This document shows, piece after piece, positions 1-6,567 of a DNA stretch of 12,915 nt. The notes under the pieces were generated by a model, which had not been told where the DNA came from, did not search any database, and saw only the letters and a program-made list of their open reading frames with translations. Each line of letters begins with the position of its first letter. Within the stretch, counting starts at the first letter, position 1. Position numbers and translations under genes: made by a program. The DNA is from an uncultured Christensenella sp. (lineage in GTDB: Bacteria; Bacillota; Clostridia; Christensenellales; UBA1242), in NCBI GenBank assembly GCA_949293915.1, contig CASFFJ010000019.1:1-12915 (forward strand). The letters are read 5' to 3'.

Positions 1-1409
1 CAAACTTCCCAGATAGTTTCATCTGGTTTAGCGATAAATATTTGATAATCATATTTAGTGAAATCTAATGCTTTGCCTATCTTAATATTATCTATAACAT
101 TTCTGCTATCACATTCATACGAACACAAATAAATCGCGAGTGTGTATTCTAGTTCGATTATTGTACCGCGCTTTGCCTTAGTTTTACTATCAATAACGCG
201 CGCGACAATATGTTTACAATCAAGATTTTCCATTTGTATTTTAGTATTTAAGATAAAAGGTAATTCGGTCTGTTTATGTCTATACTCTTTGTTTTCATCA
301 AGATAAATAATATGTGAGGTTATGATTCCCTCTAAATATAAGTTGTCATTTTTAATATAATTATTAGTTATCTCAGTTGAAATGTTATGATTAGATATTA
401 TTTCATCAATCGCGCTATCATTGTCATCAATATTAAATTCGCCCGAAATGTTGTCAACAACATATCCGCAATTGAGATTCTTAGTAAATTCACGATTTGA
501 TGAAGATAGTTCTATCTCATTTTCTACACTAAATAAATCTTCTACCATATCCATAGAAATTATTTTAATAACCACACCAGTCAATTTAAATTCGTGTTTG
601 ACACTAATTATTGTGTTGTCATCTTCTATTTCAGTAGTGATATTCTCGCGCGATTTATCGAGCGAACAATTTAAATCTAATTGATAGTCGCTACTAAGAG
701 ATGGAATTGATATCTCCATTTTTACGTTGAAAACATCGGTTAGCTCTTTGATTCTGCTATCATTCTCAATGTTTGTTTCGTATAATAATGTGGCAAATAA
801 CTTTCCTTCTAACACTGCATACTCGTTGTATGCTGTCACATTTGATTGAATGAACTGACAATCGTAACCTAAAATCTTGGACAGTTCATCTTTTGTTTCA
901 AAAGTTGTTTGATATTCATTGCGTGTATTAACTGCACATTCAAGCGAGGCGAGACCAACTTCACATTTGTTGGTAATCATATTTTCAAATTCGTTTGAGA
1001 TGTTAGGAAGGGTCAAGTTAATGCACATTGTAGGAGAATAACTAACTTCTATATTGAGTTTTACACCTGCATCTTGGCTGAGGATGTTAGTTGATATATT
1101 TGGATTGTTTAATAAAATCAAAGAGTCATTTGTGATAGCATCATTTATGATTGTTTCACTAAAATTTTGATTATTTGAGATTGTATTTGTAATGTTATCA
1201 GTGTCAATATACAAGATTTTTACACCAATTTTACCATTAATAACTGCCTTACCTGTGCCACACTCTACTGTATCATCAAAAATGTAACAATTGATATCCA
1301 AAATAGTTTTTATATTAGCATTTGCATCAACAGTCAAATTTATTGGTGTATTGAAATTAAATTTGTCTAGATTTTTGGTATATAAAATTTTCATATCTTT
1401 GTCGTTCAT
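1..1409 (-). CDS. sipL: SipL-like spore coat morphogenesis protein (DUF3794 repeats + LysM), 3' part missing
   Basis: This minus-strand gene starts at ATG 1409-1407, five bases after AGGAGGT (complement of 1415-1421). It stays open for 469 codons to the window edge. I see three divergent repeats, each with a core of the form 'xxGxhxxxhhYhD', centred near residues 52-70, 192-212 and 355-375; I assign these to DUF3794. From about residue 456 the sequence IFIAKPDETIWEV matches the start of a LysM domain (compare xPGDTLWDI), which is then cut by the edge. Several DUF3794 units followed by one LysM is the layout of clostridial SipL, which binds the SpoIVA ATPase and anchors the basal coat to the forespore. 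C. difficile SipL is about 520 residues, so roughly 50 may be missing here. No signal peptide is seen, which fits a mother-cell cytoplasmic protein. The gene is divergent from spo0A. I found no convincing sigma-E promoter. It could instead be a generic DUF3794/LysM coat protein. Confidence 0.75.
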   Translation of the reverse strand, partial: MNDKDMKILYTKNLDKFNFNTPINLTVDANANIKTILDINCYIFDDTVECGTGKAVINGKIGVKILYIDTDNITNTISNNQNFSETIINDAITNDSLILLNNPNISTNILSQDAGVKLNIEVSYSPTMCINLTLPNISNEFENMITNKCEVGLASLECAVNTRNEYQTTFETKDELSKILGYDCQFIQSNVTAYNEYAVLEGKLFATLLYETNIENDSRIKELTDVFNVKMEISIPSLSSDYQLDLNCSLDKSRENITTEIEDDNTIISVKHEFKLTGVVIKIISMDMVEDLFSVENEIELSSSNREFTKNLNCGYVVDNISGEFNIDDNDSAIDEIISNHNISTEITNNYIKNDNLYLEGIITSHIIYLDENKEYRHKQTELPFILNTKIQMENLDCKHIVARVIDSKTKAKRGTIIELEYTLAIYLCSYECDSRNVIDNIKIGKALDFTKYDYQIFIAKPDETIWEV

Positions 1410-1523
1410 TTGCGACCTCCTGTCCTTTTAATTTATAAAAAAACTTTTTGATTTATAACCATATATCTAAAAAAAACTAAATTTTACAAAATTATTTTTT
1501 ATTTGTTAAAAACTTTAAAGCAG

Positions 1524-1533
1524 TTTCGACAAA
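1524..1533 (-). promoter_or_regulatory. Candidate 0A box between sipL-like gene and spo0A
   Basis: The plus strand reads TTTCGACAAA, the complement of TTTGTCGAAA, which contains the full TGTCGAA core of the Bacillus Spo0A-binding box. It lies about 135 bases before the spo0A start and about 115 before the sipL-like start. A weak -35-like TTAACA lies just downstream at 1543-1548, with only a poor -10 (TAGATA, 1566-1571) after it. Autoregulation of spo0A through such boxes is known in Bacillus. Binding here is inferred from the motif alone. Confidence 0.5.
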
Positions 1534-1668
1534 TAAAACTTTTTAACACTAAAAATCTTAAATTTTAGATAAAATAACTATAAAAATGAAATGCAAAATT
1601 TTAGTTATATCTGTTAGAATTAAATTGCGTGTCCAAAAATGTGGATAAAAAAAATTATAGGGGGATTT

Positions 1669-2409
1669 ATGGAAAAAATTAAATTAATAGTTGCAGATGA
1701 AGACCAAAATTATTTAAATCAAATGATGAAAAATTTTGAACAAGAAAATTATGAAATTTTATCAAGCACAACTGATGGTGAAGAGTTGATTAAAATGATT
1801 AATGAATTAAATCCAGATATTGTAATTATGGATATTGTTTTGCAAAAGTGTGATGGGTTTAAAGTTCTGGAGAGTGCTAATAATACAAAATTCATTATTC
1901 ACTCTTCGCTATCTATAGATGGTTTTATAAATAAAGCGATATCACTTGGTGCTAGTTATTATTGTATTAAACCATTTGATATTAAAACTTTAAAAGAAAG
2001 GATAAACGATATTTTAAATCCAAATCAACAGACAAAAAATTCTGTCTATTCAAAATCTAGCAATCAACTTGAAGAAAAAATTACAAATATATTCATAACA
2101 GTTGGCATACCTGCTCATATTAAAGGTTATCAATTTTTGCGTGAGGCAATTAAATTGGCTATTGCTAATCCAGAAATAATCAATTCTATCACTAAAAAAT
2201 TATATCCAACTATTGCAGAGAAATATGACACAAGTGCATCAAAAGTAGAGCGAGCTATTCGCCATGCGATAGAAGTAGCGTGGAATAGAGGGAAGATTGA
2301 GAATATTAACAATTTGTTTGGGATAAAAGTATACTCAAGCAACGAAAAACCAACTAATGGCGAATTTATTGCGTTGGTGGCTGACAAAATGTTGATAGAG
2401 GGGGCTTAA
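1669..2409 (+). CDS. spo0A: Stage 0 sporulation protein A, master response regulator
   Basis: Spo0A is the phosphorelay-activated transcription factor that commits the cell to sporulation. Residues 1-115 form a receiver domain with acidic pocket D10/E11, phospho-acceptor D55 (IVIMDIVL), a Ser at the switch position (S79) and K101-P102. After a short linker, residues from about 130 form the Spo0A-specific DNA-binding domain, with near-identical stretches GIPAHIKGY, YPTIAEKY and SKVERAIRHAIEVAWNRG, then KPTNGEFIALVADK. At 246 residues it is slightly shorter than B. subtilis Spo0A (267), mainly in the linker. The start at 1669 is chosen because AGGGGG (1659-1664) precedes it. An in-frame ATG at 1639 would add ten residues but has no ribosome binding site. 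The proline usually found four residues after the phospho-acceptor is Gln (Q59). A candidate 0A box lies upstream. The gene stands alone, with a terminator after it, and not beside spoIVB as in Bacillus. Confidence 0.97.
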   Translation: MEKIKLIVADEDQNYLNQMMKNFEQENYEILSSTTDGEELIKMINELNPDIVIMDIVLQKCDGFKVLESANNTKFIIHSSLSIDGFINKAISLGASYYCIKPFDIKTLKERINDILNPNQQTKNSVYSKSSNQLEEKITNIFITVGIPAHIKGYQFLREAIKLAIANPEIINSITKKLYPTIAEKYDTSASKVERAIRHAIEVAWNRGKIENINNLFGIKVYSSNEKPTNGEFIALVADKMLIEGA

Positions 2410-2445
2410 CTAACAAAGCAATGTAAAAATTTTAATTTGTTTTTT

Positions 2446-2483
2446 AAAAGTATAAAATGAGAGATTATTATATACTTTTTTTT
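2446..2483 (+). terminator. Probable intrinsic terminator of spo0A
   Basis: AAAAGTATA (2446-2454) pairs with TATACTTTT (2471-2479) across a 16-base loop, and further T residues follow. The stem is almost all A-T with only one G-C pair, so it is weak, but it sits 37 bases after the spo0A stop and before a separate promoter. Confidence 0.5.
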
Positions 2484-2539
2484 AATCGCTTTAATACAGA
2501 TTTAGTTGATAAAAATTTTTTAAAAATATTAAAAATTAG

Positions 2540-2568
2540 TAGACAAATAATTTTTATCTCTATATAAT
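2540..2568 (+). promoter_or_regulatory. Sigma-A type promoter for the zinc-ribbon gene
   Basis: TAGACA (2540-2545) and a perfect TATAAT (2563-2568) are separated by 17 bases. The expected start of transcription lies near 2575, about 18 bases before the ATG at 2593. This points to housekeeping expression separate from spo0A. Confidence 0.75.
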
Positions 2569-2592
2569 ATACTAGAAATCAAAGGAGATGTT

Positions 2593-3132
2593 ATGGCTAA
2601 GTCTACAAAACCTGTTTGGATATTATGTCCAAGATGTGAATTAAATTATATTAAAAAATCAGACCAATACTGCCCAGTATGCAAAAAAGAGATGAAACTC
2701 ATCAAACCTAGCGAAGATGATATAGATGACCTTGAATTATGTCCTATATGTAAGATTAATTTTGTTCAAAACGATGAAGAAATTTGTGAAAGCTGTAGGC
2801 AAGAATTAGGATTGAATAGGAGCGAAGATGCTGAAGACAAAGAGGTCGAAAATTGGCATAAATATATTGCAGATGATGATGACGAAGAAGATGATGATGA
2901 GGATGAATTAACAGATTCTATCTACAGTCAAGATGAATTGGAAGACACTAGCGGTATAGAAGATGACTTTGACTTCGGCGATGATTTAGATAAAGATTTA
3001 GATGATTTTGATGATGATTCTGACCTCGACTTCATTGATGATGAAGAAGATGAAGATGATGATTTTGATGATGACGAGGATGATGAAGATGAAGATGACG
3101 ATGATGATGAAGAAGAGGATGAGGATTTTTAA
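2593..3132 (+). CDS. Uncharacterised protein: two zinc-ribbon modules plus a long Asp/Glu tail
   Basis: I do not recognise this 179-residue protein as a named family. The N-terminal part has two four-cysteine knuckle pairs: C12/C15 with C27/C30, and C50/C53 with C65/C68. The motifs CPRC, CPVC, CPIC and CESC suggest two small zinc ribbons. Residues 93-179 are 61 of 87 Asp or Glu, with scattered Phe and Leu, so this part is probably disordered. The long acidic tail resembles that of the RNA polymerase delta subunit RpoE, but the delta winged-helix N-terminus is absent, so I do not call it RpoE. AAGGAG (2582-2587) gives a good ribosome site five bases before the ATG. The gene has its own promoter and a terminator that begins within its stop codon, so it is a single-gene unit. 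A role in nucleic-acid or polymerase binding, with the tail as a DNA mimic, is only a guess. Confidence 0.85.
   Translation: MAKSTKPVWILCPRCELNYIKKSDQYCPVCKKEMKLIKPSEDDIDDLELCPICKINFVQNDEEICESCRQELGLNRSEDAEDKEVENWHKYIADDDDEEDDDEDELTDSIYSQDELEDTSGIEDDFDFGDDLDKDLDDFDDDSDLDFIDDEEDEDDDFDDDEDDEDEDDDDDEEEDEDF
2869..3126 (+). repeat. GAT/GAA/GAC codon-repeat tract encoding the acidic tail
   Basis: This stretch is dominated by GAN triplets (mostly GAT, with GAA, GAC and GAG), interrupted by hydrophobic codons. It encodes the acidic tail of the zinc-ribbon protein. Mixed synonymous codons keep it from being a perfect microsatellite, but length change by in-frame slippage is plausible. Confidence 0.7.
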
Positions 3133-3154
3133 GAGAGGTTAGACTCTCTTTTTT
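3131..3154 (+). terminator. Intrinsic terminator overlapping the zinc-ribbon gene stop codon
   Basis: AAGAGAG (3131-3137) pairs with CTCTCTT (3144-3150) around a six-base loop and is followed by TTTT. The first two stem bases are the last two bases of the TAA stop codon (3130-3132). Confidence 0.85.
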
Positions 3155-3164
3155 ACTAAAAATT

Positions 3165-3194
3165 TTGACATAATTTGTCACAACTGATTAGAAT
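3165..3194 (+). promoter_or_regulatory. veg promoter with an embedded palindrome
   Basis: TTGACA (3165-3170, perfect) and TAGAAT (3189-3194) are 18 bases apart. The -35 region lies inside a perfect inverted repeat, TGACA-N5-TGTCA (3166-3180), which could be an operator or chance. Transcription would start near 3201, about 50 bases before veg. Confidence 0.65.
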
Positions 3195-3229
3195 TTTTAT
3201 TATTAGAAAAAATAACACCAAGGGGAATT

Positions 3230-3253
3230 ATGCCACCAAGGAGTTATTTATGA
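3230..3253 (+). CDS. Possible 7-codon leader peptide overlapping the veg start
   Basis: ATG at 3230 is preceded by AAGGGG (3220-3225) and encodes MPPRSYL before TGA at 3251-3253. That stop overlaps the veg ATG (3250-3252) as ATGA, the usual layout for translational coupling. An 8-base direct repeat, CACCAAGG, at 3216-3223 and 3234-3241 supplies a ribosome site for each start. It may be a true leader or just a leftover of a duplicated ribosome site; nothing in the peptide suggests a sensed amino acid. Confidence 0.3.
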   Translation: MPPRSYL

Positions 3254-3483
3254 AAAAAATGCCAAACACAATAGAAAATGTTAAAGAAAAAATAATGGCG
3301 CTTAAAGGTCAAGAAGTAAATCTATACATCAATCGTGGCAGGCGAAAAGTTAGCACACTTCGTGCGCGCATTGAAAATGTATACACAAGCGTATTCACAG
3401 TCAATTCAGTTGATTTAAACAGTGTATATACCTATTCATATAACGATATCTTGTGCGGAGAAGTTAAGATATCAAACGATTGA
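3250..3483 (+). CDS. veg: Veg family protein
   Basis: This 77-residue protein matches the Veg family of Firmicutes (B. subtilis Veg is 86 residues). Key parts are the KGQEVNLYINRGRRK stretch at about residues 18-32, matching the 'GGRRK' signature, and YTSVFTV and YTYSYNDIL further on, matching the family's 'YPSVF' and 'SYSYADIL'. Veg is a small, abundant, probably SH3-like beta-barrel protein; in B. subtilis it has been linked to biofilm gene expression and spore outgrowth, and its molecular target is unclear. The start at 3250 is preceded by AAGGAG (3238-3243). A TTG in the same frame at 3175 is rejected because the family begins near 3250 and the promoter -35 lies at 3165. The stop codon TGA forms part of the next gene's -35 box. 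A tiny overlapping leader may couple its translation. Confidence 0.92.
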   Translation: MKKMPNTIENVKEKIMALKGQEVNLYINRGRRKVSTLRARIENVYTSVFTVNSVDLNSVYTYSYNDILCGEVKISND

Positions 3484-3508
3484 CATTTATGAACTATTCT
3501 TGTATAAT
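3480..3508 (+). promoter_or_regulatory. Perfect-consensus sigma-A promoter for the HisRS-like/HD operon
   Basis: TTGACA (3480-3485), exactly 17 bases, then TATAAT (3503-3508): both hexamers and the spacing are ideal. The -35 box uses the veg stop codon TGA (3481-3483). The expected transcription start (about 3514-3516) falls inside the hairpin that ends the veg transcript. Confidence 0.9.
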
Positions 3509-3531
3509 ACTTGCATTGCAAGTATTTTTTG
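3506..3531 (+). terminator. veg terminator overlapping the next promoter
   Basis: AATACTTGC (3506-3514) pairs with GCAAGTATT (3518-3526) around a three-base loop and is followed by TTTTT. The 5' arm shares three bases with the TATAAT box of the downstream promoter. A transcript from that promoter would start within the loop or near it and lack the 5' arm, so only veg transcripts should terminate here. Confidence 0.88.
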
Positions 3532-3589
3532 TTTGTTAATCATAATTTTATTAGCAAGTCAAAATCAAGTATGTATTTAAGGAGAATTA

Positions 3590-4834
3590 ATGAAGAATTT
3601 TAATCCAATTCGTGGAACGTATGATTATATGCCATATATGGCACGATTTAGAGAGCAAGTTAGACAAACAATTTTAAAGAGTTATGAGAACAATGGCTAT
3701 AATCTAATCTCTACACCAATTCTAGAGAGTCTTGATTTTTTAGGCAATAGTGATGGTGGGGATAATTTAAAATTGATGTATAAGACTATTAAGCGCGGAG
3801 ACAAGCTTGATTTAACAAAAGAAAATTTAACAGAACAAGACATTGTTGCAGAAGGACTCAGATATGATTTAACTGTTCCGTTGGCGCGGTTTTACGCTAA
3901 TAATAGAGATAATTTACCAAATCCTTTTAAGGCTATTCAAATTGATAATGTGTTCCGTGCTGAACGCCCACAAAAAGGCAGAAACAGACAGTTTATGCAA
4001 TGCGACATTGATATATTGGGAGACAGCACTATACACGCAGAACTTGATTTGTTAAAGACTTGTATTGACACATATGAGATATTGGGCTTTTGCAATTTGA
4101 CAGTCAGAATCAACCACAAAGAAATATTAAATTCATTGATAGCGTGTGCTGAATTTAATGAAGCAGAGTTTAGCACCATTTGTGTTACACTCGACAAGAT
4201 TGATAAGATTGGTGTGACTGGTGTGATGATGGAGTTGATTGACAAAAATTTTGAACCAAACAAAATCAATAAATTGGTAGATATTATAACAGATGTTCAG
4301 GCTAATGGGATGTCTGTTTTGACTAAATATAATGTTGATGAAAATATTGTTAGTGATATAGAGTTTTTGATTAAATCATTAGATCAACTAACAGCTAACA
4401 AGCACAATATTCAATTTGACATTTCTATTGTGCGTGGTCAAGGTTATTATACAGGCACAGTATACGAGATATATGCAGATGGCTTTGCTGGTGCGATTGG
4501 TGGAGGCGGTAGGTATGATAAAATGATAGGCAAATTCAGTGGCGTGGATGCAGGCGCTATTGGTTTTAGCATTGGCTTTGAAGGCGTGGTTATGCTTATG
4601 AGTGAAAAACTTAAAGAATCAAACAACAATAATCTGATTTTATTATACACAGATGCTGATGACATAATTGATGTGTTTAATGCAAAAAAAGAACTTATGC
4701 GAGATTATAATGTATCACTTTATTTGCGACCAAAGAATATGAAGAATTTTTATGACAGAATTGAGACAGTTGCTTCACGCGTTATTTCTTATCAAGATTA
4801 TCGCGCGGGTAAAGAAATTAAACTATTAAAATAA
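3590..4834 (+). CDS. hisS: Histidyl-tRNA synthetase family protein (HisS, or HisZ-like paralogue)
   Basis: This 414-residue protein has the class II HisRS core. Residues 90-101 (LRYDLTVPLARF) and motif 2 at 121-144 (FRAERPQKGR, then QFMQCDIDILG) are well kept and resemble the archaeal/eukaryotic-like HisRS branch. The histidine-binding motif reads IVRGQGYYTG (280-289), keeping the Arg and both Tyr but changing the usual RGLDYY. Motif 3 begins at GGGRYDKMIGKFSG (305-318), but the expected 'GLER' Arg is Gly at 332 (GFEG). The C-terminal anticodon-binding region is reduced to about 65-70 residues. HisRS charges tRNA-His; its relative HisZ is a regulatory subunit of ATP phosphoribosyltransferase. 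Intact motif 2 and the tyrosines favour HisS; the lost motif 3 Arg and short tail favour a paralogue. No other his genes are nearby. AAGGAG (3579-3584) precedes the start, and the HD gene follows after nine bases. Confidence 0.8.
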   Translation: MKNFNPIRGTYDYMPYMARFREQVRQTILKSYENNGYNLISTPILESLDFLGNSDGGDNLKLMYKTIKRGDKLDLTKENLTEQDIVAEGLRYDLTVPLARFYANNRDNLPNPFKAIQIDNVFRAERPQKGRNRQFMQCDIDILGDSTIHAELDLLKTCIDTYEILGFCNLTVRINHKEILNSLIACAEFNEAEFSTICVTLDKIDKIGVTGVMMELIDKNFEPNKINKLVDIITDVQANGMSVLTKYNVDENIVSDIEFLIKSLDQLTANKHNIQFDISIVRGQGYYTGTVYEIYADGFAGAIGGGGRYDKMIGKFSGVDAGAIGFSIGFEGVVMLMSEKLKESNNNNLILLYTDADDIIDVFNAKKELMRDYNVSLYLRPKNMKNFYDRIETVASRVISYQDYRAGKEIKLLK

Positions 4835-4843
4835 AGGTGAGAT

Positions 4844-5437
4844 ATGGATAAAACTATTAACGATTACAAGAACGAATATATAACTATTTTCAAGTCAAAA
4901 ATCAAGCGAGATGGTGCGGACAAACTATTAGAATATATTGAGACAACCGATTTCTTTACCGCACCCGCATCTGGCAAGCGACACAACAATTTTGAGGGCG
5001 GACTTGTGCAACATTCATTGAATGTGTACAATCGTTTAATTAAAAATATTCGTGCAGAATATGGCGATAATTATACAGATAAAATCAGTGATGAAACGAT
5101 TGCTATAATGGCATTGCTACACGATTTATGTAAAGTCAACACCTATAAACTGGATTATCGCAATCAAAAGGTAGATGGACAATGGGTGCAAGTGCCATAT
5201 TTTGCGTATAATAATACACTACCTTATGGGCATGGCGAAAAGAGTGTTTACATAATCAGTGGTTTTATGCGTCTAACACGCGAAGAGGCAATGGCAATTA
5301 ATTGGCATATGGGACCAACTGACCCGCGTGCTTTGTTTAGTTCAGATGTAAATGATGCGTTTTATCGTTATCCAGTTGCGGTATTATTGTATTTAGCAGA
5401 CTTGCAAGCAACATTTTTGGATGAACAAGTTAAATAA
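4844..5437 (+). CDS. HD-domain metal-dependent phosphohydrolase
   Basis: This 197-residue protein has the HD-superfamily pattern: H57 in GGLVQHS, the H93-D94 pair in LLHDLCKV, H130 in YGHGEKS, H155 in NWHMG and D186 in YLADLQ. The extra histidines suggest a two-metal site. HD proteins of this size hydrolyse phosphate esters of nucleotides or cyclic nucleotides, and some, such as YhaM, carry an HD domain in an exoribonuclease. There is no OB-fold or other added domain here, so the substrate is unknown. It has no signal peptide and is probably cytoplasmic. It starts nine bases after the HisRS-like stop with an AAGGTGAG ribosome site, so the two are almost surely co-transcribed from the promoter at 3480. 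The pairing suggests, without proving, a nucleotide- or RNA-related role. No terminator is seen in the 45 bases that follow. Confidence 0.88.
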   Translation: MDKTINDYKNEYITIFKSKIKRDGADKLLEYIETTDFFTAPASGKRHNNFEGGLVQHSLNVYNRLIKNIRAEYGDNYTDKISDETIAIMALLHDLCKVNTYKLDYRNQKVDGQWVQVPYFAYNNTLPYGHGEKSVYIISGFMRLTREEAMAINWHMGPTDPRALFSSDVNDAFYRYPVAVLLYLADLQATFLDEQVK

Positions 5438-5482
5438 TTTAACAATTCTTAAATCACAAGCATAGGTATAATTGAGGTAATT

Positions 5483-6541
5483 ATGGCGAATGCAAGTGAT
5501 TTTTTAATTGGTGGCAATGATGAACACGGTCTCAATCCGCCTACAGTTGGCAAACGAACTCCAGTTATGCCGTACATTAATAGAAGTTTCTATGAAAATG
5601 AGTTCAACAGACCAGCAAAGATTGACTGTTTGTTGGCGTGTTTAAGGTGTGGATTTAATGTTTATGATGTTCATCCAGAGATTCAAGATATAAGCGTTTC
5701 TACACGTGTAGTGCGTGCTAATAGGGCGGGATTGACACTGCTAGTGACCTTTGCTTATAACGCATTTGGTGCGGGTGCATCATTTAATTCTGCGCGTGGC
5801 ATAGAGGTGTATTATAGTCCGTACAATCAATTCAGTACGCAAAGTAGAGCGCTGAGTGAAGAAGTGTATGAAAAAATTGTGCAAACTACTGATAGAGTAG
5901 GTAGGTTTGTAGGTCAACTATCTATTGGGGTGTTGACTAATGTAAATTGTCCATCTACACTCATTGAGGCGGGATTTATGACTAATTTTGAAGAAGCAAA
6001 AACTATGGTTAATCCAATCTTTATCTTACAAGCGGGCGAAGGCGCGTGTCAAGGGGTGTGTGAATATCTGCAAGTCCCGTATCTGACACGCAGTTTAGAT
6101 AATTTTCCAACACTAAGGCAAGGAAATCAGGGTAACAAAGTTAGAATGTTACAGATTTATCTCAATCAATATGGTTACAATTTGTCAGTTGATGGAATTT
6201 TTGGTGGTGCGACTTTGCGAGCGGTCAGAGATTTCCAAAACGACAACAATTTGGTGGTTGATGGTGTGGTAGGTAGAAATAGTTGGCGTGCACTTTTAAA
6301 TATCGATGTTCAAGACAACGTGTTAAGGCGTGGGAGTCGAACGAGTGGTGTCTGGTTTCTGCAAAAACTACTTTTATCATATCTGTATCCAGTTGGCTCG
6401 ATTGATGGCGTGTTTGGGAGCAATACTGAGAATGCTGTGCGCGAATTTCAATCAGAAAACAATTTGGTTGCAGATGGTATTGTTGGGCAAAACACTTGGA
6501 ATGCACTACTCAATTCAAGCGGGCGACCATATCCTAACTAA
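5483..6541 (+). CDS. Amidase_3-like protein with two peptidoglycan-binding domains; zinc site looks incomplete
   Basis: Residues about 5-197 match the N-acetylmuramoyl-L-alanine amidase 3 fold, closest to the 'TPGKRSP' subtype: H15 in DEHGLNPP, then GKRTP (23-27), and E40 in NEFN as second metal ligand. E162 in TLIEAGFMTN matches the catalytic Glu. Where the family has the third ligand in 'SIHxNAFG', this protein reads TFAYNAFG, so the His is Ala91. Two PG_binding_1 repeats follow at about 208-273 and 280-344, each with the VDG-FG-AVR-FQ-VDG-VG-W pattern. There is no signal peptide, as in Bacillus CwlC, which acts inside the mother cell at lysis; this may be similar, or it may be a non-catalytic wall-binding protein. 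GAGGT (5474-5478) precedes the ATG. The gene lies 45 bases after the HD gene and ends at a strong terminator. Confidence 0.85.
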   Translation: MANASDFLIGGNDEHGLNPPTVGKRTPVMPYINRSFYENEFNRPAKIDCLLACLRCGFNVYDVHPEIQDISVSTRVVRANRAGLTLLVTFAYNAFGAGASFNSARGIEVYYSPYNQFSTQSRALSEEVYEKIVQTTDRVGRFVGQLSIGVLTNVNCPSTLIEAGFMTNFEEAKTMVNPIFILQAGEGACQGVCEYLQVPYLTRSLDNFPTLRQGNQGNKVRMLQIYLNQYGYNLSVDGIFGGATLRAVRDFQNDNNLVVDGVVGRNSWRALLNIDVQDNVLRRGSRTSGVWFLQKLLLSYLYPVGSIDGVFGSNTENAVREFQSENNLVADGIVGQNTWNALLNSSGRPYPN

Positions 6542-6567
6542 TCTACAAAAAGTTTTAAATAATCAAT

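Noticed and set aside
421..684. Plus-strand 87-codon open frame
   Set aside because: It lies wholly antisense to the minus-strand SipL-like gene, which has recognisable domains and a strong ribosome site.
1639..1668. Upstream ATG extending Spo0A by ten residues
   Set aside because: No ribosome site precedes it, while AGGGGG lies right before ATG 1669, and family members start at the MEKIKLIVAD-type sequence.
2593..3132. RNA polymerase delta subunit (RpoE) call based on the acidic tail
   Set aside because: The N-terminus has zinc-ribbon cysteines and none of the delta winged-helix sequence.
3175..3249. TTG start extending Veg by 25 residues
   Set aside because: The extension lies over the promoter region, has no ribosome site, and is not part of the Veg family.
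3509..3589. T-box riboswitch before the HisRS-like gene
   Set aside because: The transcribed leader is only about 75 bases, with no specifier stem or T-box sequence seen.
5438..5482. Sigma-K-like promoter (AC, 17 bases, CATAGGTATA) before the amidase
   Set aside because: The -10 fails the CATANNNTA pattern by one base shift and the -35 is only two bases, so the match is too weak to report as a feature.
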